NCBI RefSeq assembly: GCF_030270585.1
Contig: NZ_BSYI01000014.1
Span: 53,590 to 117,589, forward strand
Reading direction: 5' to 3'
Source: Paralimibaculum aggregatum
GTDB taxonomy: Bacteria; Pseudomonadota; Alphaproteobacteria; Rhodobacterales; Rhodobacteraceae
DNA: 64,000 nt
The notes under the pieces are model-generated. The model was given only the letters and a program-made list of their open reading frames with translations, ran no database searches and had not been told where the DNA came from. How positions within the stretch are numbered: the stretch's first letter is position 1; each line of letters begins with the position of its first letter. Position numbers and translations under genes: made by a program. Below are positions 36,695 to 46,639 of this stretch, one piece after another.

Positions 36695-37177
36695 CTAGCG
36701 GGCCCAGCGCGCGGCGGCGAGATCGTCGCTCTCGCGCGCATCGACCCAGGCGCCCTGGCCGTCGCGGCCTGTCTCCTTCTTCCAGAACGGCGCGCGGGTC
36801 TTCAGGAAATCCATCAGGAAGGCGGCCGCCTCGAAGGCGGCGGCGCGGTGCCGGCTCGCCGCCAGCACCAGCACGATGCGGTCGCCCGGCGCGAGCGGGC
36901 CGACCCGGTGGATCACCCGCACGCCGGAGAGGGTCCAGCGGGCGCGGGCCTCCGCCACGATCCCGGCCAGCGCCTTCTCGGTCATGCCCGGATAGTGCTC
37001 GAGCTCCATGCCGCGGATCTCGCCCTCCGGCGCAATGTCGCGGACGAGGCCGGTGAAGCTGACGACGGCGCCGATATCGCCGCGGCCCTCGGTGAGCCCG
37101 GCGATCTCCGCGCCAATGTCGAAATCCGCCGTCTGCACGGAGACCGTGAAGGCCGCGCCGCTGCCCGCTGCATCCAT
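36695..37177 (-). CDS. moaE: molybdopterin synthase catalytic subunit MoaE
   Basis: A 160-residue enzyme that moves sulphur from the MoaD C-terminus onto cyclic pyranopterin to form molybdopterin. Conserved parts are GAVVSFTGLVRD, LELEHYPGMTEKA-like sequence (MELEHYPGM), RVIHRVGPLAPGD and the lysine-bearing FLKTRAPFWKKE. It starts 3 bp after the moaD stop on the same strand. Confidence 0.94.
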   Translation of the reverse strand: MDAAGSGAAFTVSVQTADFDIGAEIAGLTEGRGDIGAVVSFTGLVRDIAPEGEIRGMELEHYPGMTEKALAGIVAEARARWTLSGVRVIHRVGPLAPGDRIVLVLAASRHRAAAFEAAAFLMDFLKTRAPFWKKETGRDGQGAWVDARESDDLAAARWAR

Positions 37178-37180
37178 GCC

Positions 37181-37429
37181 TCAGCCCCCGGTAACCGGCG
37201 GGAAGAAGGCGATCTCGCGCGCGCCGCGGATCGGGGTCTCCAGCGCCGCCATCTCCTGGTCGATCGCAACGCGCACGGCGGAGATGTCCTCGAAGGCCGC
37301 GGCATATCGCGGATCCCGCGCCCGCAGCACCTCGATCAGTTCCGCGGCCGTTGCCGCCTCGCCGGGATCGACCTCCTCGGCGGCGGCCCCGACCCGCTCC
37401 CTGAGCCAGGCGAAATAGCGTATCTGCAT
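37181..37429 (-). CDS. moaD: molybdopterin synthase sulphur carrier MoaD
   Basis: An 82-residue ubiquitin-fold protein ending FFPPVTGG; the terminal Gly-Gly is adenylated and then thiocarboxylated by MoeB (a homologue is at 50.2 kb). The start MQIRYFAWLRERVG is typical. Its ATG overlaps the pgsA stop by one base (TGATG), so it is coupled to pgsA. Longer readings of the frame into pgsA are not supported. Confidence 0.94.
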   Translation of the reverse strand: MQIRYFAWLRERVGAAAEEVDPGEAATAAELIEVLRARDPRYAAAFEDISAVRVAIDQEMAALETPIRGAREIAFFPPVTGG

Positions 37430-38034
37430 CAGCGCTCCTCCTTGGCCGAAATATAGGCCACCGCCTTGCGAAAGTAATCCCATCCGGTCACGAGGGTCAG
37501 CGCCGCGGCAAGCCAGAGCAGCCCGATGCCCGCCGCCTCGACCAGATCGTCGATCCAGGGGCCGGCACCGCCCGCCGGCGGCGGCCCGGCCAGCGCCGCC
37601 AGCGGCTCGGCGGCGAGCAGCACGCCGATCGCCGCCATCTGCGCCGCGGTCTTCCACTTCGCGAGCCGCGTCACCGCGAGCGGCGCTCCGGCGAGATGCT
37701 CGCGCAGGCCCGAGACCAGCACCTCGCGGGTCACGATCACCGCGCCCGGCAGCAGCAGCAGATCTGCGACCGGGCTGGTGGCCGCCAGCACGATCAGCGC
37801 CACCGTCACCATGGCCTTGTCGCCCACCGGGTCGAGCATCGCGCCGAGCGCCGACTGCTGGTCGAGCCGGCGCGCGAGCCAGCCGTCGAGGAAGTCGGTG
37901 AGGGCGGCCGCGAGAAACAGCCCGAGCGCGATCCGGCCGGCCAGCGGCGCATCGACCAGCCAGACCACCAGCGCGAGCGCCGGTGCGGCGGCGATCCGCG
38001 CCATGGTCAAGAGGTTCGGCACGGTCCAGATCAT
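37429..38034 (-). CDS. pgsA: CDP-diacylglycerol-glycerol-3-phosphate phosphatidyltransferase PgsA
   Basis: A 201-residue integral membrane enzyme that makes phosphatidylglycerol phosphate. The CDP-alcohol phosphotransferase motif DFLDGWLARRLDQQSALGAMLDPVGDK, of the form D-G-x2-A-R-x8-G-x3-D-x3-D, is complete near residues 48-75. The start MIWTVPNLLTMARI matches family starts, hence 38034 rather than an ATG 11 codons upstream inside uvrC. It lies 7 bp after uvrC, the conserved order in this lineage. Confidence 0.94.
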   Translation of the reverse strand: MIWTVPNLLTMARIAAAPALALVVWLVDAPLAGRIALGLFLAAALTDFLDGWLARRLDQQSALGAMLDPVGDKAMVTVALIVLAATSPVADLLLLPGAVIVTREVLVSGLREHLAGAPLAVTRLAKWKTAAQMAAIGVLLAAEPLAALAGPPPAGGAGPWIDDLVEAAGIGLLWLAAALTLVTGWDYFRKAVAYISAKEER

Positions 38035-38041
38035 CGCCCGC

Positions 38042-39946
38042 TCACCCGTCGCCGTGGAAATGCGCATAGACCGTCTCCGCCATTGCCGCGGAGATCCCCT
38101 CCACCGCCTTCAGATCCTGCAGCCCGGCCCGCGCCACCGCCTTGGCCGAGCCGAAATGCGCCAGCAGCGCGCGCTTGCGTGCCGGCCCGATGCCGGCGAT
38201 CTCGTCGAGCGGGTTGGCGGTGGCCGCCTTTGCCCGCTTGGCCCGGTGCGTACCGATGGCGAAGCGATGCGCCTCGTCGCGCATGCGCTGCACGAAATAG
38301 AGCGCCGGGCTGCGGAAGGGCAGCGCGAAGGGGCGCCGCCCCGGCGCGTGGAACACCTCCTTGCCGGCATCGCGGTCGGTGCCCTTGGCGACGCCGACCA
38401 GCGCCAGATCCTCGATCCCGAGATCCGCCAGCACCGCGGTCGCGGCGGTGACCTGGCCCTGCCCGCCATCAATGATCACGAGATCCGGCCAGTTGCCCGC
38501 CTCGCGGTCCGGGTCCTCCTTCACCAGGCGGGAGAAGCGCCGCGTCAGCACCTCGCGCATCATGCCGAAATCGTCGCCCGGGGTCAGCGCGGCATCCTTG
38601 ATGTTGAACTTGCGGTACTGCCCCCTGGCGAAGCCCTCGGGCCCGGCCACCACCATCGCGCCGACCGCATGGGCGCCTTGGATGTGGCTGTTGTCGTAGA
38701 TCTCGATGCGCTGCGGCGGCGCCTCGAGGCCGAGCGCTCCGGCGAGCCCCTCGAGCAGGCGGGCCTGGCTAGAGGTTTCGGCCAGCCGCCGGGCCAGCGC
38801 CTCGCGGGCGTTCTTCCCGGCATGGGCGACCAGCTCGCGCTTCTCGCCGCGGCTCGGCACCGCCACCACCACGCGCCGGCCGGCCACCGTGCCGAGCGCC
38901 TCCGCCAGCAGCCCCATCGACTCGAAGGGATGCGAGAGCAGCACCATCCGCGGCGGCACCCGGTCGGTGTAGAACTGGCCGAGGAAGGCCTCGATGATCG
39001 TCGCCTCGTCGTGCTCCGCCGCCACGCGGGGATAATAGGCCCGGTTGCCCCAGTTCTGGTGGTTGCGGAAGAAAAAGACCTGCACGCAGGCCTGCCCGCC
39101 CTCGCGGTGCAGCGCCACCACATCGGCCTCCGCGGTGATCCGCGGGTTGATGCCCTGATGCCCCTGGATCGCGGTCATCGCGCGGATCCGGTCGCGGTAG
39201 ACCGCGGCGCGCTCGAACGCCATCGCGGCGCTCGCCTCGGCCATCCGGTCGGAGAGCTCCTTCTGCACCCGGGTCGAGCGGCCCTCGAGGAAGCGGCAGG
39301 CATCGTCCACCAGCGCGGCATAGCCCTCGGCGGAGATCTCGCCGGTGCAGGGCGCCGAGCAGCGCTTGATCTGGAACAGCAGGCAGGGGCGCGTGCGGCT
39401 CTCGAACACGCTGTCCGAGCAGGTGCGCAGCAGGAACGCCTTCTGCATCTGGTTGAGCGTGCGGTTGACCGCGCCGGCCGAGGCGAAGGGGCCGAAATAG
39501 CGCCCCTTCTCGCGCCGCGCGCCGCGATGCTTGCGCATCAGCGGATAGTCTCCGTCCTCGATCAGGATATGCGGGAAGCTCTTGTCGTCGCGCAGCAGCA
39601 CGTTGTAGCGCGGCTTGAGGCGCTTGATCAGGTTGGCCTCGAGCAGCAGCGCCTCGGTCTCGGTCTCGGTCGTGATGAATTCCATCGCCGCGGTGGCCAT
39701 GATCATCCGGGCGATGCGGTTGCTGTGCCCGCCGAGCTTGGCATAGCTCGCGACCCGCTTCCTGAGGCTGCGCGCCTTGCCGACATAGAGCACGGCGCCC
39801 TGCGAATCGAGCATCCGATAGACGCCGGGTTTGTCCACCAGCGTCGCCAGATGGGCGCGGATCACGTCCGGCCCGGTCCGGGCCTCTTCGGGCGCCGGAT
39901 CGTTCGCGTCTGCCGGACTGTCTGCGGTTCGGGTCGGGTCGCTCAT
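38042..39946 (-). CDS. uvrC: excinuclease ABC subunit C (UvrC)
   Basis: A 634-residue dual-incision nuclease for nucleotide excision repair. The GIY-YIG domain ([26 protein letters not shown]) starts near residue 40; the UVR motif lies near 225; the RNase H-like endonuclease core includes [19 protein letters not shown] and [11 protein letters not shown]; two helix-hairpin-helix motifs ([34 protein letters not shown]) end it. The start at 39946 (MSDPTRT) is chosen because the frame beyond it enters an AT-rich intergenic stretch. The ribosome site there is weak. Confidence 0.94.
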   Translation of the reverse strand: MSDPTRTADSPADANDPAPEEARTGPDVIRAHLATLVDKPGVYRMLDSQGAVLYVGKARSLRKRVASYAKLGGHSNRIARMIMATAAMEFITTETETEALLLEANLIKRLKPRYNVLLRDDKSFPHILIEDGDYPLMRKHRGARREKGRYFGPFASAGAVNRTLNQMQKAFLLRTCSDSVFESRTRPCLLFQIKRCSAPCTGEISAEGYAALVDDACRFLEGRSTRVQKELSDRMAEASAAMAFERAAVYRDRIRAMTAIQGHQGINPRITAEADVVALHREGGQACVQVFFFRNHQNWGNRAYYPRVAAEHDEATIIEAFLGQFYTDRVPPRMVLLSHPFESMGLLAEALGTVAGRRVVVAVPSRGEKRELVAHAGKNAREALARRLAETSSQARLLEGLAGALGLEAPPQRIEIYDNSHIQGAHAVGAMVVAGPEGFARGQYRKFNIKDAALTPGDDFGMMREVLTRRFSRLVKEDPDREAGNWPDLVIIDGGQGQVTAATAVLADLGIEDLALVGVAKGTDRDAGKEVFHAPGRRPFALPFRSPALYFVQRMRDEAHRFAIGTHRAKRAKAATANPLDEIAGIGPARKRALLAHFGSAKAVARAGLQDLKAVEGISAAMAETVYAHFHGDG

Positions 39947-40238
39947 GGATTCGTGCCGGGCTGCCAGAGCCCCTGTTCGAGTGCAAGCGAAAAGGAGTCC
40001 CCGGAACCTGTGGACAACCGTGTGGGAAACCTGTGAGGGCATGCGCCACCCTCTTGAGTCCCAAACGAATTTGTTACATTGCCCAAAAAATAGGCAATAC
40101 GCCAAGGCGTTGAAATCGCAGAAAAATAAACCTTTCCCCAGGATAATGTATTGGATTTTCGGCGTTTTTGTGTCGGGGGGATGAAGCCGGGGGCCGGCGT
40201 GGAAAACCACTCCGGGGCAGGGTGCGGCAGGGTCATCT
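39947..40238. other. AT-rich intergenic region between uvrC and the SDR gene
   Basis: This 292-bp gap contains the most AT-rich stretch of the window (about 40060-40170), including ATTGCC at 40079-40084 mirrored by GGCAAT at 40094-40099. I see no convincing gene. It is likely the promoter region for uvrC on the minus strand, though no hexamer pair fits well. Confidence 0.45.
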
Positions 40239-41021
40239 TCAGGCGCCCTGGATATCCGGTGTCTGCCAGGCCAGATGCTGGCCGCCATCCACCGCGATCA
40301 TCTGTCCGGTAAGCGCCTTGCAGGCAAGAATGAAGCGCATCGCGGCAAGAATGTCCTCCGGGTCGGAGCCCCGGCCGAGGATGCAGGCCGCTCTCTGCCT
40401 GGCGAAATGCGCTTCCGACTGCCGGGTGGCGCGCAGGGTCGGCCCGGGGCCGATGGCGTTCACCCGAACCCGCGGTGCAAGTGCCTGTGCGGAGGTTCGC
40501 GTGAACATCCCGAGCCCCGCCTTGGCCACCGTGTAGGAGGCGAAGAAGGGCGTCGGCTTCAGCACCCGCTGGTCGATCATGTTGATCACCGCGGCCTGCG
40601 CCACCGGCTCGCCATTGGCATCGGTCGCGGCCTGCGGCGCCTGCTCGGCGAAGGCGCCGGTCAGATGCACCGGCGCGCGCAGATTGCTCTCCATCGCGCG
40701 GTCCCAGCTCTCGCGCGTCATCCGCCCGACCCGGTCGTCCTCGAAGATCGAGGCATTGTTGATCAGCAGCCCGAGCGGCCCGCCAAGCGCCTCGGCCGCG
40801 GCCGGCACCAGCCCCGCGACCGCCGTCTCGTCGAGCAGATCCGCCTGCAGCGCGACGGCCGTCACCCCGAGCCCGCGGGCCTCCTCCGCGGCCTCCGCCG
40901 CGCCGGCGGCCGAGCTGTTGTGGTGAAACGCGACATCCCAGCCGGCGCGGGCCAGATCGAGCGCTATCGCCCGCCCGAGCCGCTGCCCCGCCCCGGTCAC
41001 CAGAGCCCGCGTTGCCTGCAT
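40239..41021 (-). CDS. pteridine-reductase-like short-chain dehydrogenase (FolM type)
   Basis: A 260-residue SDR. The NADP-binding start is [20 protein letters not shown], and NNAS is at about 88-91. In place of the usual catalytic Ser it has Asp150 (INMIDQR), thirteen residues before Tyr163, with Lys167 in YTVAKAG. The Asp-Tyr-Lys triad with this spacing is that of PTR1/FolM pteridine reductases, which reduce dihydrobiopterin or dihydrofolate. It sits upstream of uvrC-pgsA-moaD-moaE on the same strand, a conserved neighbour. The reaction is inferred from the triad. Confidence 0.82.
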   Translation of the reverse strand: MQATRALVTGAGQRLGRAIALDLARAGWDVAFHHNSSAAGAAEAAEEARGLGVTAVALQADLLDETAVAGLVPAAAEALGGPLGLLINNASIFEDDRVGRMTRESWDRAMESNLRAPVHLTGAFAEQAPQAATDANGEPVAQAAVINMIDQRVLKPTPFFASYTVAKAGLGMFTRTSAQALAPRVRVNAIGPGPTLRATRQSEAHFARQRAACILGRGSDPEDILAAMRFILACKALTGQMIAVDGGQHLAWQTPDIQGA

Positions 41022-41095
41022 GATCTCTCACCTCCCAATCCGCCCGGAGAACGCCGGCCGCCCGCGCCCGGGCAGCCCGCGCCGGGCCTGCCCGC

Positions 41096-41278
41096 CTACT
41101 TGTCGCCGAGCCGGCCGCATTCGCAGACCTCGCCCTCGAGCCGATGCACCCCGCAGCGCGGGCAGCGCTCCAGCGCGAGCGGGCGCACCGGCGGCGACCG
41201 GCGCCTCGCCGGGCGCCGGAAGAACACCGCCCAGACCAGCAGCAACACGAGCGATGTAATCAGGATCTTGCCGAGCAT
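41096..41278 (-). CDS. small membrane-anchored zinc-ribbon protein
   Basis: A 60-residue protein of unknown function. Residues 3-20 (GKILITSLVLLLVWAVFF) are a single membrane helix. A basic stretch RRPARRR follows. The C-terminal half has CPRCG and CECG, a four-Cys zinc ribbon. ATG 41278 is preceded by AAGGAGGCGAAG on the minus strand, a strong ribosome site that decides the start. It stands 74 bp upstream of the SDR gene on the same strand. Confidence 0.75.
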   Translation of the reverse strand: MLGKILITSLVLLLVWAVFFRRPARRRSPPVRPLALERCPRCGVHRLEGEVCECGRLGDK

Positions 41279-41471
41279 CTTCGCCTCCTTCGCCCTCCAT
41301 GACCTAAGCCGAGGGGCCACCGGCTGCAATTGCGCAGCGCGGCCGCCGGGGGATTTCCCCGCAGGCCGAAATTCGGATAACAAGGACGCAGCCGGAACGG
41401 GCGGTGTCAACCGAGGCACCCGCCCGACCCGGAATGTTGCCCTGAAGACGAACTCGCCGCGAGGCCGTGCC

Positions 41472-41678
41472 ATGACCCCGGACGACCCCCAGGAACTGCT
41501 CAAGGTCGAGCTGGTGCAGCTCAGATCCGAGCATCGCCGGCTCGATGCGCAGATCGAGGAGCATGTTGCGGTCGGCCTCGGCAGCCTCGAGGTCCAGCGG
41601 CTGAAGAAGCGCAAGCTCGCCCTGAAGGACCGCATCACCCGGATCGAGGACGAGCTCTACCCCGACATCATCGCCTGA
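41472..41678 (+). CDS. YdcH-family (DUF465) small protein
   Basis: A 68-residue all-helical protein (LLKVELVQLRSEHRRLDAQIEEHV, then LKKRKLALKDRITRIEDEL), the antiparallel coiled-coil pattern of DUF465/YdcH. It is probably cytoplasmic; no biochemical role is established for the family. It sits 65 bp upstream of purE, a frequent arrangement in this order of bacteria, so transcriptional linkage with purEK is likely. The start at 41472 gives the normal family length. Confidence 0.8.
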   Translation: MTPDDPQELLKVELVQLRSEHRRLDAQIEEHVAVGLGSLEVQRLKKRKLALKDRITRIEDELYPDIIA

Positions 41679-41743
41679 TCGGGGCAGCCAGCCAGCATTC
41701 ACCAGACAATGAAAACCAGACAGCCTGAGCGGGGGAAGACTGC

Positions 41744-42229
41744 ATGACCCAGATGGTCGGCATCGTGATGGGAAGCCAGTCGGACTGGCCCTGCATGAAG
41801 ATTGCGGCGGAGCTCCTCGAGGAGTTCGGCATCGCGCATGAGGTGCGCATCGTCTCTGCGCACCGCACCCCCGACCGTCTGTTCGCCTATGCCGAAACCG
41901 CGGCGGAGCGCGGGCTCGCGGCGATCATCGCCGGCGCCGGCGGGGCCGCCCACCTGCCGGGCATGCTCGCCGCCAAGACCCGGGTGCCGGTGCTCGGCGT
42001 GCCGGTGGAGAGCCGGGCGCTGTCGGGCCTCGACAGCCTGCTCTCGATCGTGCAGATGCCGAAGGGCGTGCCGGTCGGCACCTTCGCCATCGGCCCGGCC
42101 GGGGCGGCCAATGCGGCGCTCTTCGCCGCGGCGCAGATCGCCGTGACCGACGACGCGGTCGCGGCCCGGCTCGATGCCTGGCGCGCGGCGCAGAGCGCCG
42201 CCGTCGCCGAGGAGCCCGACCGTGGCTGA
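41744..42229 (+). CDS. purE: N5-carboxyaminoimidazole ribonucleotide mutase PurE
   Basis: A 161-residue class I PurE. It moves the carboxylate from N5 to C4 of carboxyaminoimidazole ribonucleotide in purine synthesis. Signature [12 protein letters not shown] (substrate phosphate loop), [10 protein letters not shown] (with the catalytic His) and [12 protein letters not shown] are all present. It overlaps purK by 8 bp, so the pair is translationally coupled. Confidence 0.96.
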   Translation: MTQMVGIVMGSQSDWPCMKIAAELLEEFGIAHEVRIVSAHRTPDRLFAYAETAAERGLAAIIAGAGGAAHLPGMLAAKTRVPVLGVPVESRALSGLDSLLSIVQMPKGVPVGTFAIGPAGAANAALFAAAQIAVTDDAVAARLDAWRAAQSAAVAEEPDRG

Positions 42230-43298
42230 GCGCAGGCCCCTGCCCCCCGGCAGCACCATCGGCATCCTCGGCGGCGGACAACTCGGCCGGATGCTCGCCA
42301 TCGCCGCGGCCCGGCTCGGCCTGCGCGTGCATGTCTACGACCCCGGCGCGGCGCCGCCGGCGGCGGAGGTCTGCCATGCCCATACCCGTGCTGCCTTCGA
42401 CGACGCGGCGGCGCTCGGCGGCTTCGCCGCGGCGGTCGACGTGGTGACCTTCGAGTTCGAGAACGTCCCGGCGGCGACGGCGGCGGCGCTCGCCGGCAAG
42501 GCGCCGGTGCATCCGCCCGAGCGCGCGCTGGCGGTGTCGCAGGACCGCGCCACCGAGAAGGGCTTCATGGCCGAGCTCGGCATCGCCACCGCGCCCTGGC
42601 AGGCCGTGGACTCGCTGGAGGATCTCCGCGCCGCGATCGCGCGCATCGGCACGCCCGCGGTGCTGAAGACCCGCCGGCTCGGCTATGACGGCAAGGGGCA
42701 GGCCCGGATCTCGGCGCCCGAGGAGGCCGCCGGCGCCTGGGCCGCGATCGGCGAGAGCCCCGCCGTGCTCGAGGGTTTCGTAGCGTTCGATGCGGAGATC
42801 TCGGTGATCGCGGCGCGCGGGGCCGACGGCGCCATCGCCGCCTATGATCCGGGGATGAACCTTCACGACGGGGGCATCCTGCGGCGCACCACCGTTCCCG
42901 CCCCGGTGCCGCGCGGCGTCGCGCAGGAGGCGGTGCTCACCACGGGGCGGATCCTGAACGCGCTCGACTATGTCGGGGTGATCGGCGTCGAGTTCTTCGT
43001 CGCCGGCCGGCAGCTCCTGGTCAACGAGTTCGCGCCGCGGGTGCACAATTCCGGGCACTGGACCATCGAGGCCTGCGTGATCGACCAGTTCGCCCAGCAC
43101 ATCCGCGCAGTGGCGGGCTGGCCGCTCGGCGATGGCAGCCGCCATTCCGATGCGGTGATGGAGAACCTGATCGGCGACGAGGCGGATCGCTGGGAGGCGC
43201 TGGCCGGCGACGGCTGCGGGCTGCATCTCTATGGCAAGGCCGAGACCCGGCCGGGGCGGAAGATGGGCCATCTGACGCGGATCTCGCCGAAATCCTGA
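42222..43298 (+). CDS. purK: N5-carboxyaminoimidazole ribonucleotide synthase PurK
   Basis: A 358-residue ATP-grasp enzyme that carboxylates aminoimidazole ribonucleotide using bicarbonate. [21 protein letters not shown] opens the protein. [14 protein letters not shown] is the ATP-binding loop, and [27 protein letters not shown] (shortened here) holds the metal ligands. The start is GTG 42222 with AGGAG at 42210; an upstream ATG in frame lies in purE and lacks support. It hands its product directly to PurE. Confidence 0.94.
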   Translation: MAERRPLPPGSTIGILGGGQLGRMLAIAAARLGLRVHVYDPGAAPPAAEVCHAHTRAAFDDAAALGGFAAAVDVVTFEFENVPAATAAALAGKAPVHPPERALAVSQDRATEKGFMAELGIATAPWQAVDSLEDLRAAIARIGTPAVLKTRRLGYDGKGQARISAPEEAAGAWAAIGESPAVLEGFVAFDAEISVIAARGADGAIAAYDPGMNLHDGGILRRTTVPAPVPRGVAQEAVLTTGRILNALDYVGVIGVEFFVAGRQLLVNEFAPRVHNSGHWTIEACVIDQFAQHIRAVAGWPLGDGSRHSDAVMENLIGDEADRWEALAGDGCGLHLYGKAETRPGRKMGHLTRISPKS

Positions 43299-43449
43299 GC
43301 CGCCGGATCACGCCGGCTCGCGTGCCGCTCGCACCGCCTGACAGGCCTGCGAGCGATGTTACGACAGCGTTGAGCGCCGTCGCGGCGGCACCTTTATCCG
43401 GATCGTGACGCGCAATTCCCGCCGCCCGATCCGGAGACAGGAGACCCCG

Positions 43450-44016
43450 ATGACGCTTGCCCCCGCCGTCCCCGCCGCCCCGGCCGCCCCCGCCGAAGCC
43501 CCGAGCCGATCCCCGGCCCCGGCCGCCATCCTCCATGCCATCGCCACCGTGCTCTTCGCCGGTGCCGCCGCCACCGTGGCCTTCGACCTCTTCGGCCAGG
43601 TGCTGAGCCCGATGCTGAAATCGCTCGCCAGCCCCTATCTCGGCGCCAAGCTCGCGCCGGTGCCGCTGGCGAGCCAGGTGCTCGCCACGCTGACCGGCCT
43701 GCCCGGCAAGGAGCTCGGCGCGCTCGGCCTGCCCCATGGCCTGCACATGCTGACCGGTCTGGTGGCCTATCCGCTCGGCTATCTCCTGGTGGTGCGCCCG
43801 CTGCACCGGGCGGTGCTGCCGGGGCTGCACTGGGCGGTGCCGGCGGCGGCCTACGGCGTCGCGCTCTGGGTGCTGGCCCTCTATGTCATGGCGCATCTGG
43901 TGGCCGGCAACCCGGCCTTCCTCGGCTGGGGCGGGCTGACCTGGGTGGCGCTCTGGGGCCATGTGATCTTTGCGCTCGTCGCCGCCGCGGTGATCGAGGC
44001 GCGGCTGCCCCGCTGA
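43450..44016 (+). CDS. hypothetical multi-pass membrane protein
   Basis: A 188-residue protein of unknown function. The first 25 residues are a Pro/Ala-rich cytoplasmic tail. About four hydrophobic segments follow (AILHAIATVLFAGAAATVAF, GLVAYPLGYLLVV, VPAAAYGVALWVLALYVMAHLV, WVALWGHVIFALVAAAVI). His residues within helices (HGLHML, HLV, WGHV) could bind metal or haem but that is speculative. CAGGAGAC precedes ATG 43450. It stands alone between purK and ubiE, with gaps of 151 and 87 bp. Confidence 0.7.
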   Translation: MTLAPAVPAAPAAPAEAPSRSPAPAAILHAIATVLFAGAAATVAFDLFGQVLSPMLKSLASPYLGAKLAPVPLASQVLATLTGLPGKELGALGLPHGLHMLTGLVAYPLGYLLVVRPLHRAVLPGLHWAVPAAAYGVALWVLALYVMAHLVAGNPAFLGWGGLTWVALWGHVIFALVAAAVIEARLPR

Positions 44017-44103
44017 CGGCTTCCCCGTCCGGGTCCGGGCCGCGGCACACTCTGCCGCGGCCCTTTCTGCGCGCGCACCATTTCCCTTTCCGGCCGGAGC
44101 GCT

Positions 44104-44904
44104 ATGCTGCGCGCCATGATCGAGCAGGACGACGACAGGCAGGGAAATCGCGGGCCCGGCGGCGATGCGGCCGGCACCACGCATTTCGGCTACGAGACCA
44201 TCCCCGAGGCCGAGAAGGCGGGCCGCGTGCGCGGCGTGTTCTCCTCGGTCGCGGCGCGCTACGACCTGATGAACGACCTGATGTCGGCCGGCGTTCACCG
44301 CCTCTGGAAGGACGCGATGGTCAGCTGGCTCGCGCCGCACCGGGGCATGGCGCTTCTGGACCTTGCGGGCGGCACCGGAGACATCGCCTTCCGCGTCGCG
44401 CGCCGCGCGCCGGAGGCCGAGATCACCGTCTGCGACCTCACCGCCGAGATGCTGGCCGAGGGCGCCCGGCGGGCCGAGGCGCGCGGCTTCCGCGGCCTGC
44501 GCTGGGTCGAGGGCGATGCCATGGCGCTGCCCTTCGAGGCCGGCAGCTTCGACGCGGTGACCATCGCCTTCGGCATCCGCAACGTGACCCGCCCCGAGGC
44601 GGCCCTGGCCGAGGCGTTCCGCGTGCTGCGCCCGGGCGGGCGCTTCCTCTGCCTCGAGTTCTCGCAGGTCAGCCCGGAGCTGCTGCGGAGCCTCTACGAC
44701 CGCTACTCCTTCTCGGTGATCCCGGCGATGGGCGAGGCGGTGACCGGCGACCGCGCCTCCTACCAGTACCTCGTCGAATCGATCCGCCGCTTCCCCGACC
44801 AGGAGCGCTTCGCCGACATGCTGCGCGCGGCCGGCTTCGACCGGGTCGCCTACCGCAATCTCTCCCTCGGCGTGGCGGCGATGCATTCGGGCTGGCGGAT
44901 CTGA
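44104..44904 (+). CDS. ubiE: ubiquinone/menaquinone methyltransferase UbiE
   Basis: A 266-residue SAM-dependent C-methyltransferase of quinone synthesis. Family signature [21 protein letters not shown]-binding [16 protein letters not shown], and [12 protein letters not shown] plus [15 protein letters not shown] are clear. An N-terminal stretch of about 25 residues is variable; ATG 44116 is an alternative. It overlaps ubiB by one base (TGATG). The ubiE-ubiB-coaBC-dut order is standard here. Confidence 0.95.
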   Translation: MLRAMIEQDDDRQGNRGPGGDAAGTTHFGYETIPEAEKAGRVRGVFSSVAARYDLMNDLMSAGVHRLWKDAMVSWLAPHRGMALLDLAGGTGDIAFRVARRAPEAEITVCDLTAEMLAEGARRAEARGFRGLRWVEGDAMALPFEAGSFDAVTIAFGIRNVTRPEAALAEAFRVLRPGGRFLCLEFSQVSPELLRSLYDRYSFSVIPAMGEAVTGDRASYQYLVESIRRFPDQERFADMLRAAGFDRVAYRNLSLGVAAMHSGWRI

Positions 44905-46457
44905 TGATCTCGGCGATCCCGCAGCTCTGGCGGCTGCTCCGCACCGGGGCAACCTTCGAGCGCACCGGCGCGATGCGCGAGATTCTCGACGCCTTCGGGG
45001 TGCGCGGCATCCCGCGCTTCGCGCTGCGCGCGCTGGCCTGGCCGTTCGGCGTGTTCGGGCGCAGCGGCGACCCGACGCTGCCGCCGGTGGCGCGGGCCTG
45101 CCAGGCGATGGGGCCGGCCTATGTGAAGTTCGGCCAGATCCTCTCGACGCGGCCGGATGTGGTTGGCGACCGGATCACCACGCAGCTGCGCTACCTGCAG
45201 GACCGGCTGCCGCCCTTCCCGATCGAGGCGGCGCGCGAGATCATCGCCGCCGAGCTCGGTGAGCGGGCGCTGCTGATCGAGGAGCTGGGGCCGCCGGTGG
45301 CCGCGGCCTCGATCGCCCAGGTGCACCCCGCCCGCTGGGGCCCGAGCGGCGAGAAGGTCGCGGTCAAGGTGCTCCGGCCCAACGTGGCGCGGCAGTTCCG
45401 GCGCGACATCGGCACCTTCTACTTCATCGCGCGGGTGGTGCAGGGCATCGTTCCCGGCACCGAGCGGCTCAAGCCGCACGACGTCGTCGCGCATTTCGAA
45501 GGCGTGGTGCATACCGAGCTCGACCTGCGCCTCGAGGCCGCCGCCGCCAGCGAGTATCGCGACAATGCCCGCGGCGAGGCGCGGATCCACGTGCCGGAGA
45601 TCTACTGGGAGGGCACCGGGCGGCGGATGCTCACCATGGAATGGGTCGAGGGGCTGCCGCTCGATCCCGCCGCGATCGAGGCCGCCGGGCTGGACTGCCG
45701 CGAGATCGGCGCGCGGGTGATCCGGGTCTTCCTGCGCCATGCCCTGTCGGACGGCTATTTCCATGCCGACATGCACCAGGGCAACCTGCGCGTGCGCCCC
45801 GAGGACGGCGCGCTGATCCTCTTCGATTTCGGCATCATGGGGCGGCTCGACCCGGTCACGCGGCGCCATTATGCCGAGATCCTGTTCGGCTTCCTCACCC
45901 GGAACTACCGCCGCGTGGCGGAGGTGCATTTCGAGGCCGGCTACGTGCCGCCCGACCGCGACGTCGAGGAGTTCGCCCAGGCGCTCCGCGCGATCGGCGA
46001 GCCGATCTTCGGCCAGGATGTCAGCCAGATCTCGATGGCCCGGCTGCTGGCCTATCTCTTCGAGACCACCGAGCGCTTCGGCATGGAGACCCGCGTCGAG
46101 CTGATCCTGCTGCAGCGGACCATGGTGGTCGTCGAGGGCGTGGCGCGCTCGGTCGATCAGCATTCCAACATCTGGGAGGCGGCGCGGCCGGTTGTCGAGA
46201 CCTGGATTCGCGACAACATGGGGCCGCGGCAGATCGTCCGCGACGTCGGCCAGACGGTCGACATCCTGCGCCGGCTCGGGCCGCGGCTGCCGGGGCTCGC
46301 GCAGGAGCTGGTGATGCTCGCCGAGGATGCGCGCACGCGGCGCGCCCACCCGCCGCCGCCGCCGCCGCCGCCGGCGCGGCCGCGCTGGCCGGCGCTGCTG
46401 GCCGGCGTGATGCTCGGCGTCGCGGGCTTTGCCGCCGGGCTGCTGCTGCTCGGCTGA
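44904..46457 (+). CDS. ubiB: ubiquinone biosynthesis kinase-like protein UbiB
   Basis: A 517-residue ABC1/ADCK-family atypical kinase needed for ubiquinone synthesis. The KxGQ motif YVKFGQILSTRPD, the Ala-rich loop PVAAASIAQVHPA, GDGYFHADMHQGNLRV-like catalytic segment (YFHADMHQGN) and LFDFGIMGRLD are present. A run of eight prolines near residue 480 links to a C-terminal hydrophobic anchor (LLAGVMLGVAGFAAGLLLLG). UbiB associates with the inner membrane and aids extraction or delivery of lipid quinone precursors. Confidence 0.94.
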   Translation: MISAIPQLWRLLRTGATFERTGAMREILDAFGVRGIPRFALRALAWPFGVFGRSGDPTLPPVARACQAMGPAYVKFGQILSTRPDVVGDRITTQLRYLQDRLPPFPIEAAREIIAAELGERALLIEELGPPVAAASIAQVHPARWGPSGEKVAVKVLRPNVARQFRRDIGTFYFIARVVQGIVPGTERLKPHDVVAHFEGVVHTELDLRLEAAAASEYRDNARGEARIHVPEIYWEGTGRRMLTMEWVEGLPLDPAAIEAAGLDCREIGARVIRVFLRHALSDGYFHADMHQGNLRVRPEDGALILFDFGIMGRLDPVTRRHYAEILFGFLTRNYRRVAEVHFEAGYVPPDRDVEEFAQALRAIGEPIFGQDVSQISMARLLAYLFETTERFGMETRVELILLQRTMVVVEGVARSVDQHSNIWEAARPVVETWIRDNMGPRQIVRDVGQTVDILRRLGPRLPGLAQELVMLAEDARTRRAHPPPPPPPPARPRWPALLAGVMLGVAGFAAGLLLLG

Positions 46458-46639
46458 GATCGGACGCCCGGCCTTCAGCCTGCGGGGCAGATGCGGGACC
46501 ACGCCCGCCATCCGGTGATTCCCGGCTTGCGTGAAACCGGCTATTTCCAGCTTGCCCAGAGGGGGTCGGATCAAATACAGATTGGCACTGGGTTTTATCG
46601 TCAATTGCGGCAAGCCGGCCCGGGGGTTTCCAGCAACCG

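Noticed and set aside
40004..40018. Possible LexA box upstream of uvrC (GAAC-N7-CAAC)
   Set aside because: The second half-site has a mismatch in a core base and lies inside the uvrC leader without a matching promoter; not strong enough to call.
37526..40036. An 836-codon plus-strand frame across pgsA and uvrC
   Set aside because: Antisense to two confidently identified genes, low-complexity translation, no ribosome site.
46458..46639. Possible small gene or RNA between ubiB and coaBC
   Set aside because: No start with a ribosome site, no strong hairpin and no recognisable RNA motif in the 182 bp; probably the coaBC promoter region.
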